A stretch of DNA of 64,000 nt from Rhizobium sp. WYCCWR10014 (GTDB taxonomy: Bacteria; Pseudomonadota; Alphaproteobacteria; Rhizobiales; Rhizobiaceae): NCBI RefSeq assembly GCF_001657485.1, contig NZ_LXFU01000045.1, forward strand, positions 174,962-238,961. Direction: 5' to 3'. Position numbers and translations under genes: made by a program. The number at the start of each line of letters is the position of its first letter. Within the stretch, counting starts at the first letter, position 1. Shown piece after piece: positions 42,136-51,022 of this stretch. Below the pieces are notes generated by a model. The model saw nothing but the letters and a program-made list of their open reading frames with translations, was not told where the DNA came from and searched no databases.

Positions 42136-43087
42136 CGTAGTGCACCCAATAACGCGAGGTCAGGAAGGAGAAGGCGGTGAAGATCGCGATGATCAACACC
42201 AGGATCCAGGCGAGCGCCGAGGCATAGCCCATGCGGAAATTGCCGAAGGCTTCCTGATAGAGGTAGAGCGTGTAGAACAGCGTCGAGTTGATCGGACCGC
42301 CGGTGCCGCCGGAAATGATGAAAGCCGGCGTGAAGGCCTTGAAGGCATCAATGGTCTGGACGACGGCATTGAAAAAGATCACCGGCGTCAGAAGCGGCAG
42401 CGTGATCTTGTAGAATTGCCGGAACTTGGAGGCGCCGTCGAGGCTCGCGGCCTCATACATATCCTGCGGGATCTGACGCAGGCCGGCCAGGAAAATAATC
42501 ATCGGCGAGCCGAACTGCCAGACGGACAGCGCCACCAGCGTATAGATCGAATAGTTCGGATGCGAGATCCAGCTCGGACCTTCGATACCGAAATACGAAA
42601 GCGCGGCATTGACGAGGCCATCGCTGGCGAAAAGCTGGCGCCAGAGCACGGCGATCGCCACGCTGCCGCCCAGCAGTGACGGCAGATAGAAGATGGCACG
42701 ATAGACCGACAGGCCGCGCAGGCCGCGGTTCAGCGCCATGGCGACCAGCAATGCGAAAGTCAGCTTGAACGGCACCGAGAAGACAACATAGGTCAGGGTG
42801 ACATACATGGCGGCCGAGAATTTCGGATCCGCCGTGGCGATGCGCACGTAATTCGCCATTCCCACCCACCGCGGCGACTGAAGCATGTCGAAGTCGGTGA
42901 AGGAAAGGTAGAGCGAAATCAGGGCCGGCCCGAGCGTCAGCCCGAAAAAGCCGATGAGCCATGGAAGAAGGAAGAGATAGCCGGGAGCATTGGCATTCCA
43001 GAGACGCCTGAGGCGTCCTTCGGCCACGGCCCCCTGATATCTTTCCACATTGATGGCCCCTGCGGGCGTGCGCATCGCATTGCTCAT
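42128..43087 (-). CDS. CUT1 ABC transporter permease (MalF type)
   Basis: The 319-residue permease has six or more membrane segments (GYLFLLPWLIGFFGLTLGPALISLYLSF; VVFSVPFKLTFALLVAMALNRGL; ILVLIIAIFTAFSFLTSRY) and the EAA loop DMYEAASLDGASKFRQFYKITLPLL. It follows the binding protein gene after six bases and overlaps the second permease. No tell-tale for the sugar is visible; the surrounding genes suggest a uronic or modified sugar. Confidence 0.94.
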   Translation of the reverse strand: MSNAMRTPAGAINVERYQGAVAEGRLRRLWNANAPGYLFLLPWLIGFFGLTLGPALISLYLSFTDFDMLQSPRWVGMANYVRIATADPKFSAAMYVTLTYVVFSVPFKLTFALLVAMALNRGLRGLSVYRAIFYLPSLLGGSVAIAVLWRQLFASDGLVNAALSYFGIEGPSWISHPNYSIYTLVALSVWQFGSPMIIFLAGLRQIPQDMYEAASLDGASKFRQFYKITLPLLTPVIFFNAVVQTIDAFKAFTPAFIISGGTGGPINSTLFYTLYLYQEAFGNFRMGYASALAWILVLIIAIFTAFSFLTSRYWVHYDD

Positions 43088-43093
43088 ACGGGA

Positions 43094-44380
43094 TCAGCCT
43101 CGTGCGAGAATCTGCGTGATTTCAGCGACAAGCTGTTTGCCACCGTCGGAGGGAGACAGCTGTCCGAAGCCGACCTGTTCGGCGATGTTGCGTAACATCA
43201 GCTCACCTTCACCGGCGCCGGCCGGCGGCGGCGGCGGCAATTTGCCGGCGAGATCGCCGAGGCCGCTGACATAGGCCAATGCAACCTTGCCATTCTCATC
43301 AAGCTTCGCCGCGACGACCTCGCGCATGGCGCTCGATTCCGGAATGCCGCGTTCGACATCCAGAAGCAGCGCTGCCTCGGGGTTCTTGACGAAGAAATTG
43401 ACGTAGTCCACGGCAAGGTCCACGGCTTTGGACTGGGCGGAGACCGAGAAGAACATCGAAGGCTTGCGATAGTGGCCGCCCTTCGATTCCGGCTTGATGC
43501 GCATGTAGTTGGTCAGCGCCAGCTTGTCCTTGTTCATTGCCTGATAGGCGACGAACTGGTTGGAATGGGCAAAACCGGCGGCCGACTTGCCGAGCGAAAC
43601 CGTGTTGGTGTCGATATCGTTCTTGTCGAGAGCCTGGACATCGGCAGGAACACAGGCGCCGGCCTCCCGGAACTTGGCCCACATGTCGTACCATTCGGAG
43701 GCATCGTCCACGTCGAAGGCGATCTTGCCGTCGGCGGTATAAAGCGCCTTGCCGCGCTGACGCAGCCAGTTTTCGAACAGCGGTTCGCCGCCGCTGCCGT
43801 CGGCCAAGCCGAACATGCCCTTGCGTTTGCCGGACTTGGTGATCTCCGCACCCATGCGGGCGAACTCTTCCCAGGTGGTCGCCTGGGTCGGCAGATCGAC
43901 GCCGGCCTCCTTGAAGGCGGTGGTGTTCAGGACCGTGGCGGCCGAATTCGCGCCCAGGCTGACGCCGTAGAGATGGCCGTCGACGCTGCCGCCTTCGATC
44001 TGCGCCTTGTCGAAATCGTCGAGGTTGAGTTTGGCCGGCATATAGGATTCGAGCGGGGCGAGCGCGCCGCGCCGCGCATACTGGACGATATAGCGATAAT
44101 CCATCTGGATGACGTCGGGCGCGTTGCGGCCGGCGACCTGGGTCGCAAGGCGCGGCCAGTAGTCGCCCCAGCCGAGGAATTCGCCGGTGACCGAGGTGCC
44201 CGAATTCTTCGATTGATAGAGCTGCGACACCTTGTTGGTGCGGTCGGCGCGCGGCTGCGAGCCCCACCACAGGAGACGCAAGCGCTTTTCCTGTGCCAAA
44301 GCGCTGGTTCCCAGCGCCGAGAGCGAAAGGAGCGTGGCGCCTCCCGCAACGAAATTACGTCTGCTTACACGGAATGTCAT
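43094..44380 (-). CDS. Extracellular sugar-binding protein of the CUT1 importer
   Basis: The start ATG 44380 (GGAGGAAAAGAA upstream) opens a Tat-type signal, SRRNFVAGGATLLSLSALG with twin arginines at residues 7-8. The mature 400 residues are a periplasmic binding fold: LLWWGSQPRADRTNKVSQLY, WPRLATQVAGRNAPDVIQMD, and GGHYRKPSMFFSVSAQSK near the hinge. Twin-arginine export means it folds before secretion. It is the first gene of the operon and lies downstream of a TetR-type operator. It is clearly a paralogue of the protein at 54172. Confidence 0.92.
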   Translation of the reverse strand: MTFRVSRRNFVAGGATLLSLSALGTSALAQEKRLRLLWWGSQPRADRTNKVSQLYQSKNSGTSVTGEFLGWGDYWPRLATQVAGRNAPDVIQMDYRYIVQYARRGALAPLESYMPAKLNLDDFDKAQIEGGSVDGHLYGVSLGANSAATVLNTTAFKEAGVDLPTQATTWEEFARMGAEITKSGKRKGMFGLADGSGGEPLFENWLRQRGKALYTADGKIAFDVDDASEWYDMWAKFREAGACVPADVQALDKNDIDTNTVSLGKSAAGFAHSNQFVAYQAMNKDKLALTNYMRIKPESKGGHYRKPSMFFSVSAQSKAVDLAVDYVNFFVKNPEAALLLDVERGIPESSAMREVVAAKLDENGKVALAYVSGLGDLAGKLPPPPPAGAGEGELMLRNIAEQVGFGQLSPSDGGKQLVAEITQILARG

Positions 44381-44443
44381 TTCTTTTCCTCCTCCAAAGG
44401 GAAGCGCCTCCACACGCTTCCGAACATAGTTACCCTTGCATAA

Positions 44444-44459
44444 ATAACTAATTGGTTAC
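44444..44459. promoter_or_regulatory. TetR-type operator between the importer operon and its regulator
   Basis: ATAACTAATTGGTTAC is a near-palindrome matching GTAACTGTTTAGTTAC at 45310 except in the centre and two arm bases. It lies 65 bases before the importer start and 120 before the TetR start, in an AT-rich divergent promoter. A further half-site TAGTTAC occurs just upstream at 44427-44433. Confidence 0.65.
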
Positions 44460-44578
44460 AAGCTACGGGCAAAGCGGCGAGCGTGTCAAGCGGTGTCGCT
44501 CGCGGGGCTTTCAAATTCGGTTTTTACAATTTCGCACCGAAGGCTTATGAGCGCAACATGTGAGACGGAGGTGGAGAA

Positions 44579-45256
44579 ATGAACGACAGCGGGGGGAATG
44601 GGGAAAAGAAAAGGTCTCGGCGCCCATCTGCCGAACGGACGGCCCAACGCGATCCGGAGCGGACACGCGCTGCTATCCTTGACGCGGCAACCCGGGAATT
44701 TGCCGAAAACGGCATGGGCGGGGCTCGCGTCGATGCGATCGCCGAGCGCGCCGGCACCAACAAGCGCATGCTCTATCATTATTTCGGCGACAAGGAGCAG
44801 CTCTACCTCAAAGTGCTCGAAGAAGCCTATGTCGGCATCCGCACCGCCGAGCGCGCGCTGCATATCGGCGACCGCAGCCCGGAGGAAGGCATCGGCGAAC
44901 TTGCACTCTTCACCTGGCGTTATTTTCTCCAGCATCCGGAATTCCTGAGCTTGCTCGGCACGGAAAATCTGCATCGCGCCCGCTGGCTGCGCCAATCCGT
45001 CCGGCTCAAGGAACTGCATTCGCATCTGATCGGCGAGCTTTCGGACGTGCTCGAGCAGGGAAAGAAGCAGGGGGTCTTCATCGAGACCGCCGATCCCCTG
45101 CATGTCTACCTGACGATCGCCTCGCTCGGTTATTTCTATCTGTCCAACCAGTACACGCTTTCGACGATCTTTGGCCGCGACCTGATCGAGCCGACCCATC
45201 TCAATGCCTGGGAAAGGCATATCGTCCACGTCACGCTCGCCTCGATTAAGCGCTGA
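44579..45256 (+). CDS. TetR family transcription regulator
   Basis: The 225-residue protein starts with a basic leader and a TetR HTH (ERTRAAILDAATREFAENGMGGARVDAIAERAGTNKRMLYHYFGDKEQLY, residues about 27-75). The C-terminal ligand domain (TWRYFLQHPEFLSLLGTENLHRARWL) matches the TetR group with a C-terminal helical core. It is divergent from the importer operon, and matching near-palindromes occur upstream of the binding-protein gene and of the oxidoreductase gene at 45388, so it probably represses both. Confidence 0.9.
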   Translation: MNDSGGNGEKKRSRRPSAERTAQRDPERTRAAILDAATREFAENGMGGARVDAIAERAGTNKRMLYHYFGDKEQLYLKVLEEAYVGIRTAERALHIGDRSPEEGIGELALFTWRYFLQHPEFLSLLGTENLHRARWLRQSVRLKELHSHLIGELSDVLEQGKKQGVFIETADPLHVYLTIASLGYFYLSNQYTLSTIFGRDLIEPTHLNAWERHIVHVTLASIKR

Positions 45257-45309
45257 ATTTCTAAAATCGGATTTGACTATTGACAGCCGCGCCGCTCTTC
45301 TGCCATCAA

Positions 45310-45325
45310 GTAACTGTTTAGTTAC
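45310..45325. promoter_or_regulatory. TetR-type operator upstream of the oxidoreductase gene
   Basis: GTAACT-gttt-AGTTAC is a perfect 16-base palindrome 63 bases before the 45388 start. Its sequence matches the operator-like site at 44444, with the same spacing. Confidence 0.65.
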
Positions 45326-45387
45326 CGGCTCGGGAGGACCGGACGAGGATGCCCGCTCCCGCCGCAAAAATCTGCTGGGAGGAAAAA

Positions 45388-46536
45388 ATGGCACGCTTGG
45401 GGATCATCTTGCACGGCGTCACCGGCCGCATGGGTTACAATCAGCACCTGGTGCGCTCGATTCTCGCCTTCCGCGATCAGGGCGGCATCACGCTGAAATC
45501 GGGTGAGAAACTCGAGATCGACCCGATCATCGTCGGCCGCAACGGCGCCAAGATGGAAGAGCTGGCGAAGAAGCATAACATCAAGCGCTGGTCGACCGAT
45601 CTCGATGTCGCGCTCGCCAATCCCGACGACACGATCTTCTTCGATGCCGGCACGACGCTGATGCGCGCCGAACTTCTGTCCAAGGCGCTCGATGCCGGCA
45701 AGCATGTCTATTGCGAAAAGCCGATCTCCGACGATCTGCAGGTGGCACTCGACCTTGCCCGCAAGGCGCGCGGCTCCGGCCTCAAACACGGCGTCGTGCA
45801 AGACAAGCTCTTCCTGCCCGGCCTGCGCAAGCTGGCGCTGCTCAGGGATTCCGGCTTCTTCGGCAAGATCCTCTCGGTGCGCGGCGAATTCGGCTACTGG
45901 GTTTTCGAAGGCGATTGGGGCGTGCCGGCCCAGCGCCCCTCCTGGAACTACCGCAAGGGCGACGGCGGCGGCATCATCCTCGACATGCTTTGCCACTGGC
46001 GCTATGTGCTCGACAATCTGTTCGGCGAAGTCAAAGCCGTATCCTGCCTCGGTGCTACGCATATTCCGCGCCGCATCGACGAGCAGGGCAAGCCCTATGA
46101 CTGCGACACCGACGATGCGGCCTATGCGACCTTCGAGCTCGAAGGCGGTGCGATCGCGCAGGTCAATTCCTCCTGGGCCGTCCGCGTCCGCCGCGACGAC
46201 CTCGTCACCTTCCAGGTCGACGGCACGCATGGTTCGGCCGTCGCCGGTCTGACGAAATGCTGGAGCCAGCACCGCGTCAACACGCCGAAGCCGGTCTGGA
46301 ACCCGGACCAGCCGCAGACGATCGACTTCTACAAGACCTGGGACGAGGTTCCCGATACGCAGGCCTTCGACAACGGCTTCAAGGCGCAGTGGGAAATGTT
46401 CATCCGCCATGTCGTCGAAGACGCGCCGTGGCCCTATGGCCTGGAAGCCGGCGCCAAGGGCGTGCAGCTTGCTGAACTCGGCCTGAAATCCTGGGCCGAG
46501 CGTCGCTGGCTCGACGTTCCCGCGCTGGAGTTCTGA
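45388..46536 (+). CDS. Gfo/Idh/MocA family oxidoreductase (regulator-linked)
   Basis: The start ATG 45388 follows GGGAGGAAAAA and gives 382 residues. A Rossmann opening LGIILHGVTGRMGYNQ is followed by the catalytic EKP segment HVYCEKPISDDLQVAL and the C-terminal domain with GGGIILDMLCHWRYVLDNLFGEV, where His acts in hydride transfer. It probably oxidises a sugar or sugar acid. It begins a rightward unit with the DUF993 aldolase and the TIM-barrel enzyme, controlled by the TetR operator just upstream. Confidence 0.9.
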   Translation: MARLGIILHGVTGRMGYNQHLVRSILAFRDQGGITLKSGEKLEIDPIIVGRNGAKMEELAKKHNIKRWSTDLDVALANPDDTIFFDAGTTLMRAELLSKALDAGKHVYCEKPISDDLQVALDLARKARGSGLKHGVVQDKLFLPGLRKLALLRDSGFFGKILSVRGEFGYWVFEGDWGVPAQRPSWNYRKGDGGGIILDMLCHWRYVLDNLFGEVKAVSCLGATHIPRRIDEQGKPYDCDTDDAAYATFELEGGAIAQVNSSWAVRVRRDDLVTFQVDGTHGSAVAGLTKCWSQHRVNTPKPVWNPDQPQTIDFYKTWDEVPDTQAFDNGFKAQWEMFIRHVVEDAPWPYGLEAGAKGVQLAELGLKSWAERRWLDVPALEF

Positions 46537-46539
46537 GCC

Positions 46540-47703
46540 GTGACGACGATCAATCTTCCTCTCGACGGCAAGATCGCCCCCTACACGCTGACCGGCACGC
46601 CGATCGCGCTCGCCAAGCGTGACGCCAAGGCCTTTCCGCGCATCGCCTTTGCCGCCGCCCATGTCGTCGCCGATCCGCTCGCCGACAACGATCCGTGGCT
46701 GACGCCGGCGATCGATTGGGAGCGAACCCTCGCCTTCCGCCACCGGCTCTGGGATCTCGGCCTCGGGGTTGCCGAAGCGATGGATACGGCGCAGCGCGGC
46801 ATGGGCCTCGGCTGGCCGGAAGCGCGCGACCTCATCCGCCGGGCGCTCAGTGAGGCGGCCGGCCGCAAGGACGCGCTGATCGCCTGCGGCGCCGGCACCG
46901 ACCATTTGACGCCGGGACCCGACGTGACCGTCGACACGATCCTGAGGGCCTATGAGGAGCAGATCGAAACCGTGGAGGCGGCCGGCGGCCGCATCATCCT
47001 GATGGCAAGCCGGGCGCTTGCCGCTGCCGCCAAAGGCCCGGACGACTATATCCGCGTCTATGACCGCATCCTTCGCCAGGTCAAGGAACCCGTCATCATC
47101 CATTGGCTCGGCGAAATGTTCGATCCGGCGCTCGAAGGTTACTGGGGCAACAGTGATCATATCCAAGCCATGTCCACCTGCCTCGAGGTGATCGAGGCCC
47201 ATGCCGACAAAGTCGATGGCATCAAGATCTCGCTGCTCTCCAAGGAGAAGGAAGTGGCGATGCGCCGCCGGCTGCCGAAAGGCGTGCGCATGTATACCGG
47301 CGACGATTTCAACTATGCCGAACTGATCGCCGGCGATGAAGAGGGCCATTCCGACGCACTGCTCGGCATTTTCGATGCGATCGCGCCGGCTGCCTCGGCA
47401 GCCCTCGAAGCGCTCGGTCGCAAGAGCAACCATGAATTCTTCGATCTGCTGGAGCCGACCGTGCCGCTATCGCGCCACATCTTCAAGGCGCCGACCCGCT
47501 TCTACAAGACCGGCGTCGTCTTCCTCGCCTATCTCAACGGCCTGCAGGACCATTTCGTCATGGTCGGCGGCCAGCACAGCACCCGCTCGCTGACGCATCT
47601 GGCCGAACTCTTCCGCCTGGCCGACAAGGCACGGGTTCTGGCCGATCCCGAACTTGCCGCAAGCCGCATGCGCCAAGTGCTCGCCGTCCACGGCGTCAAC
47701 TGA
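46540..47703 (+). CDS. DUF993 / dihydrodipicolinate-synthase-like aldolase
   Basis: The GTG start is four bases after the oxidoreductase stop. The 387-residue protein is a TIM-barrel aldolase-like family, with the Schiff-base type Lys in GIKISL (K229), GAGTDHLTP and EPVIIHWLGEMFDPALEGYWG. Aldolases of the DHDPS/NAL family cleave or form 2-keto acids. Flanked by two sugar oxidoreductase genes, it may cut an oxidised sugar acid. The exact substrate is unknown. Confidence 0.85.
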   Translation: MTTINLPLDGKIAPYTLTGTPIALAKRDAKAFPRIAFAAAHVVADPLADNDPWLTPAIDWERTLAFRHRLWDLGLGVAEAMDTAQRGMGLGWPEARDLIRRALSEAAGRKDALIACGAGTDHLTPGPDVTVDTILRAYEEQIETVEAAGGRIILMASRALAAAAKGPDDYIRVYDRILRQVKEPVIIHWLGEMFDPALEGYWGNSDHIQAMSTCLEVIEAHADKVDGIKISLLSKEKEVAMRRRLPKGVRMYTGDDFNYAELIAGDEEGHSDALLGIFDAIAPAASAALEALGRKSNHEFFDLLEPTVPLSRHIFKAPTRFYKTGVVFLAYLNGLQDHFVMVGGQHSTRSLTHLAELFRLADKARVLADPELAASRMRQVLAVHGVN

Positions 47704-47731
47704 AGCGCTGAGGTGATGGGAGGAGAATGAT

Positions 47732-48556
47732 ATGCAGGTCGAAGGACTTTCGATCAACCTGGCGACGATCCGGGAGCAATGCGGTTTTGCGCAGGCCGTC
47801 GATATCTGCCTGAAACACGGTATCACCGCGATCGCCCCCTGGCGCGACCAGGTCGCCAAGGTCGGTCTCGACGAGGCGGTGCGTATCGTCAAATCGAACG
47901 GCATCAAGCTGAGCGGTCTTTGCCGCGGCGGCTTCTTCCCGGCGGCGAACGATGCCGACTGGCAGAAAAACCTCGACGACAACAGGCGGGCCATCGATGA
48001 GGCGGCAGCGTTTTCCGCCGATTGCCTCGTGCTCGTCGTCGGCGGTCTGCCTGATAGTTCGAAGGACATCGTCGCCGCGCGCCGAATGGTGTTCGACGGC
48101 ATTGCCGCCGTTTTGCCGCATGCGCAGGCTGCCGGCGTGAAGCTCGCCATCGAACCGCTGCATCCAATGTATGCCGCCGACCGTGCCTGCGTGAACACGC
48201 TCGGTCAGGCGCTCGATATGTGCGAACAACTCGGGGAGGAGGTCGGCGTTGCGGTCGATGTCTACCATGTCTGGTGGGACCCCGATCTTGCCAACCAGAT
48301 CGCCCGCGCCGGCCGCATGAAACGCATCTTTGCCCATCACATCTGCGACTGGCTGGTGCCGACAAAGGACATGCTCCTCGACCGCGGCATGATGGGCGAT
48401 GGTGTGATCGACCTCAAAGGCATAAGACGGATGGTGGAGGCCGCCGGTTTCTTCGGCGCTCAGGAGGTGGAGATCTTTTCGGCCGAAAACTGGTGGAAAC
48501 GCCCGGCCGACGAAGTGATCGCCACCTGCGTCGAGCGCTTCAGGAGCTGCTGCTAA
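47732..48556 (+). CDS. Xylose-isomerase-like TIM-barrel enzyme
   Basis: The 274-residue protein (AGGAGAATGATATG start region) belongs to the AP-endonuclease-2/sugar-isomerase family. Metal-ligand type residues are visible in IKLSGLCRGGFF, KLAIEPLHPMYAADR (Glu), VGVAVDVYHVWWDP (Asp/His), RIFAHHICDW and GVIDLKGIRRMVEAAGF. Such enzymes isomerise, epimerise or eliminate 3-keto-sugars or inosose. It lies between oxidoreductase genes, as in 3-keto-glycoside and inositol pathways. Confidence 0.87.
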   Translation: MQVEGLSINLATIREQCGFAQAVDICLKHGITAIAPWRDQVAKVGLDEAVRIVKSNGIKLSGLCRGGFFPAANDADWQKNLDDNRRAIDEAAAFSADCLVLVVGGLPDSSKDIVAARRMVFDGIAAVLPHAQAAGVKLAIEPLHPMYAADRACVNTLGQALDMCEQLGEEVGVAVDVYHVWWDPDLANQIARAGRMKRIFAHHICDWLVPTKDMLLDRGMMGDGVIDLKGIRRMVEAAGFFGAQEVEIFSAENWWKRPADEVIATCVERFRSCC

Positions 48557-48557
48557 A

Positions 48558-48598
48558 GCATGTCGCGCAAAACTGTGCAGCGGTTTTGCGCGACATGC
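48558..48598. repeat. Perfect 16-bp inverted repeat after the TIM-barrel gene
   Basis: GCATGTCGCGCAAAAC (48558-48573) and its reverse complement at 48583-48598 flank a nine-base loop, directly after the 47732 gene. A rhizobial intergenic mosaic-type sequence continues to about 48660 (AAAGCG... TTTAGGCC). It may act as a terminator or mRNA-stability element. Confidence 0.65.
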
Positions 48599-48704
48599 GA
48601 CGACCCAAAGACCTAAAGCGGGGCCAAGCGAATCTGAAAGATCGCGACGCGCTTTAGGCCTGATTTCAGTATTTGTTTCATCACGCATGCAGGAGGATCA
48701 TTCG

Positions 48705-49982
48705 ATGGAGAAACGCCGTTTTGCCCTGATCGGTACGGGAAACCGCGGCACCACCATGTGGGGCAAGGATCTGCTTGCCGGCTGGCGCGAACATGTCGAC
48801 CTGACCGCGATCGTCGAGAAGAATTCGCTGCGCGGCGAGCGCGCCCGCAACATGATCGGCAGCAATGCGCCGCTCTACGAAAACATCGATTCGATGCTTG
48901 CCGAGCAGAAGCCGGATCTCGTCATCGTCTGCACACCCGACCATACGCATGACGATATCGTCGTGCGGGCGCTGGAGTCCGGCATCGACGTCATTACCGA
49001 AAAACCAATGACGACCTCGGTCGAAAAGATTCGCCGGATTCTGGATGCCGAAAAGCGCACTGGTCGCCGGGTCGACGTGTCCTTCAACTATCGCTATGCG
49101 CCGACGGCTGCGAAGATCAAGGAATTGCTGAATGCCGGCGAGATCGGCCGGGTCACCTCGGTCGATTTTCATTGGTATCTGAACACCAAGCACGGTGCCG
49201 ACTACTTCCGCCGCTGGCATGCCTATACCGAAAATTCCGGCAGCCTGTTCGTCCACAAGGCGACGCATCATTTCGATCTGCTGAACTGGTATCTCGACAG
49301 CGATCCCGAGTCCGTCACCTCCTTCGCCGACCTGCAGAATTACGGCCGCAAGGGCCCGTTCCGCGGTCCGCGCTGCAAGCTCTGTCCGCATACGCATGAA
49401 TGCGACTACTATCTCGATATCGAGGCCGATCCCTTCCTCGATTCGCTTTACGAGGATCCCTCTAAGATCGACGGCTATTTCCGTGACGGTTGCGTCTTCC
49501 GCGAGGACATCGACATTCCCGATACGATGGTGGTGTCGCTCCGTTACCGCAACAACGTCCATGTCTCCTATTCGCTGAACACCTTCCAGCCGATCGAAGG
49601 CCATCACCTTGCCTTCAACGGCACCAAAGGGCGAATCGAGCTTCGTCAATATGAGGCCCAGCCCTGGGAAGAGCCGAAGGAGGACACGATCCTCCTCATC
49701 CGCAATTTCCCGAACGGCAAGGAGGCTGTGGAGCGCATCGTCGTTCCGCATTTCACAGGCGGCCATTACGGCGGCGACGACCGAATGCGCAACATGATCT
49801 TCAAGCCCGAAATGGAAGACAAGCTTGCGCAACGCGCCGGCACGCGGGCGGGCGCCATGTCGGTGCTCTGCGGCATTGCGGCGCTGACAAGCTCGCGCAC
49901 CGGCAAGGTGGTCGATATTGCCGATCTCATGCCTGAACTTGCCAATGACGGTTCGCCAAATTCGCTGAGAACGTCGCGCTGA
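48705..49982 (+). CDS. Gfo/Idh/MocA family oxidoreductase (third copy)
   Basis: The ATG at 48705 follows AGGAGGATCATTCG; the upstream frame from 48687 is not needed. The 425-residue protein has RRFALIGTGNRGTTMWGKDL at the start, the EKP-type ITEKPMTTSVEKI, and VHKATHHFDLLNWYLDSDPE in the C-terminal domain. A Cys-rich insert CKLCPHTHECDYYLD (about residues 225-240) is unusual for the family and may bind zinc or form a loop. It ends the rightward sugar unit; after it a dehydrogenase gene reads the opposite way. Confidence 0.88.
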   Translation: MEKRRFALIGTGNRGTTMWGKDLLAGWREHVDLTAIVEKNSLRGERARNMIGSNAPLYENIDSMLAEQKPDLVIVCTPDHTHDDIVVRALESGIDVITEKPMTTSVEKIRRILDAEKRTGRRVDVSFNYRYAPTAAKIKELLNAGEIGRVTSVDFHWYLNTKHGADYFRRWHAYTENSGSLFVHKATHHFDLLNWYLDSDPESVTSFADLQNYGRKGPFRGPRCKLCPHTHECDYYLDIEADPFLDSLYEDPSKIDGYFRDGCVFREDIDIPDTMVVSLRYRNNVHVSYSLNTFQPIEGHHLAFNGTKGRIELRQYEAQPWEEPKEDTILLIRNFPNGKEAVERIVVPHFTGGHYGGDDRMRNMIFKPEMEDKLAQRAGTRAGAMSVLCGIAALTSSRTGKVVDIADLMPELANDGSPNSLRTSR

Positions 49983-50011
49983 TACCCTTCGCCTGGGCCC
50001 CTTGACGCGCC

Positions 50012-51022
50012 TCAGGCGATGTTTTCGAGATTTGCCTGATGGATCTGGTAGAGCAGCGGCTGGCCGGTCACGAAGCGCTCTATCTCATCCACCGCCATCT
50101 CGCCGAGGCGCGCCCGTTCCAGCCCGATGGCGCCGGCGATATGCGGCGTCAGAAAGACGTTCGGCAGATCGTAGAAAGCAGAACCTGCCTCCGGGATTTC
50201 CGGATCGGTGACATCGAGGACCGCGTCGATACGGCCGGTCTTCAGCACCGAAAGCAGGGCGGCCTCATCGATGAGAATGCCGCGCGCCGTGTTGACGAGC
50301 GTCGCGCCGTCCTTCATCAGCGACAGCCTTCGCGCATCGATCATATGCTGCGTCGAGGGCAGCGACGGCGCATGCAGGGAAACGATATCCGCTTGCCGCA
50401 TCAATTCGTCGAGATCGACCTTTTCCGTTCCCAGGTCGGCTGCCTCGGCGGCATCAAGCGTCGGATCGGAGAGCAGCAGTCTATAGTCAAAGGGTTTCAA
50501 GAGCTCGATCACGCGCCGGCCGATGCGCGAAGCGCCGACGATGCCGACAGTGCGGCGGTAGTTTCCGATCGCTTCGCGCTGCATCAAATGTGTGCGGTTG
50601 CGGTTTCGGTCGGCAACATAGAGATCGCGGAAACGGAAAACACGCTTGCCGGCGAAAATGATCGCCGCCAGCGTGAATTCGGCCACCGGCACGGCGTTGG
50701 CCTCGGCCGAATGGCTGACCGGGATACCGGCTTCGAAGATGGCGTCGTCGATGACGCCCTTTACCGTGCCTGCCGCATGAACGATGAACTTGAGATGCGG
50801 CGCCGCGGCGGGGATTTCAGGCCCGACATAGGGTCCGCCCCAGCCGGTGATCAGGATTTCCGCCTCGGCCAGCAGACGTTTCGCACGCTCGTCGTCGAAG
50901 CGCTGCAGCGGCTTGGAATCCAGCAGCCGACCGATGCCGCTCAGCCGGCGCAGGACCTCATCCGGCAGCACATGCTGCGTGCGCGACGGTTGCATGGCAA
51001 GGATAATGGCCGGCTGGCTCAT
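50012..51022 (-). CDS. D-2-hydroxyacid dehydrogenase family protein
   Basis: The 336-residue protein has the NAD-binding signature VGIVGASRIGRRVIELLKPFDYRLLL, the family segment VNTARGILIDEAALLSVLKTGRIDAVLDV and the catalytic His region FLTPHIAGAIG. Its N-terminal part is the usual substrate domain. It probably interconverts a 2-hydroxy acid and 2-keto acid in the sugar-acid pathway. The start overlaps the DUF2264 stop by four bases, so the two are cotranscribed. Confidence 0.9.
   Translation of the reverse strand: MSQPAIILAMQPSRTQHVLPDEVLRRLSGIGRLLDSKPLQRFDDERAKRLLAEAEILITGWGGPYVGPEIPAAAPHLKFIVHAAGTVKGVIDDAIFEAGIPVSHSAEANAVPVAEFTLAAIIFAGKRVFRFRDLYVADRNRNRTHLMQREAIGNYRRTVGIVGASRIGRRVIELLKPFDYRLLLSDPTLDAAEAADLGTEKVDLDELMRQADIVSLHAPSLPSTQHMIDARRLSLMKDGATLVNTARGILIDEAALLSVLKTGRIDAVLDVTDPEIPEAGSAFYDLPNVFLTPHIAGAIGLERARLGEMAVDEIERFVTGQPLLYQIHQANLENIA

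Noticed and set aside
45322..47433. 703-codon frame antisense to the oxidoreductase and DUF993 genes
   Set aside because: It spans two clear sense genes with family motifs and has no ribosome site or recognised domain.
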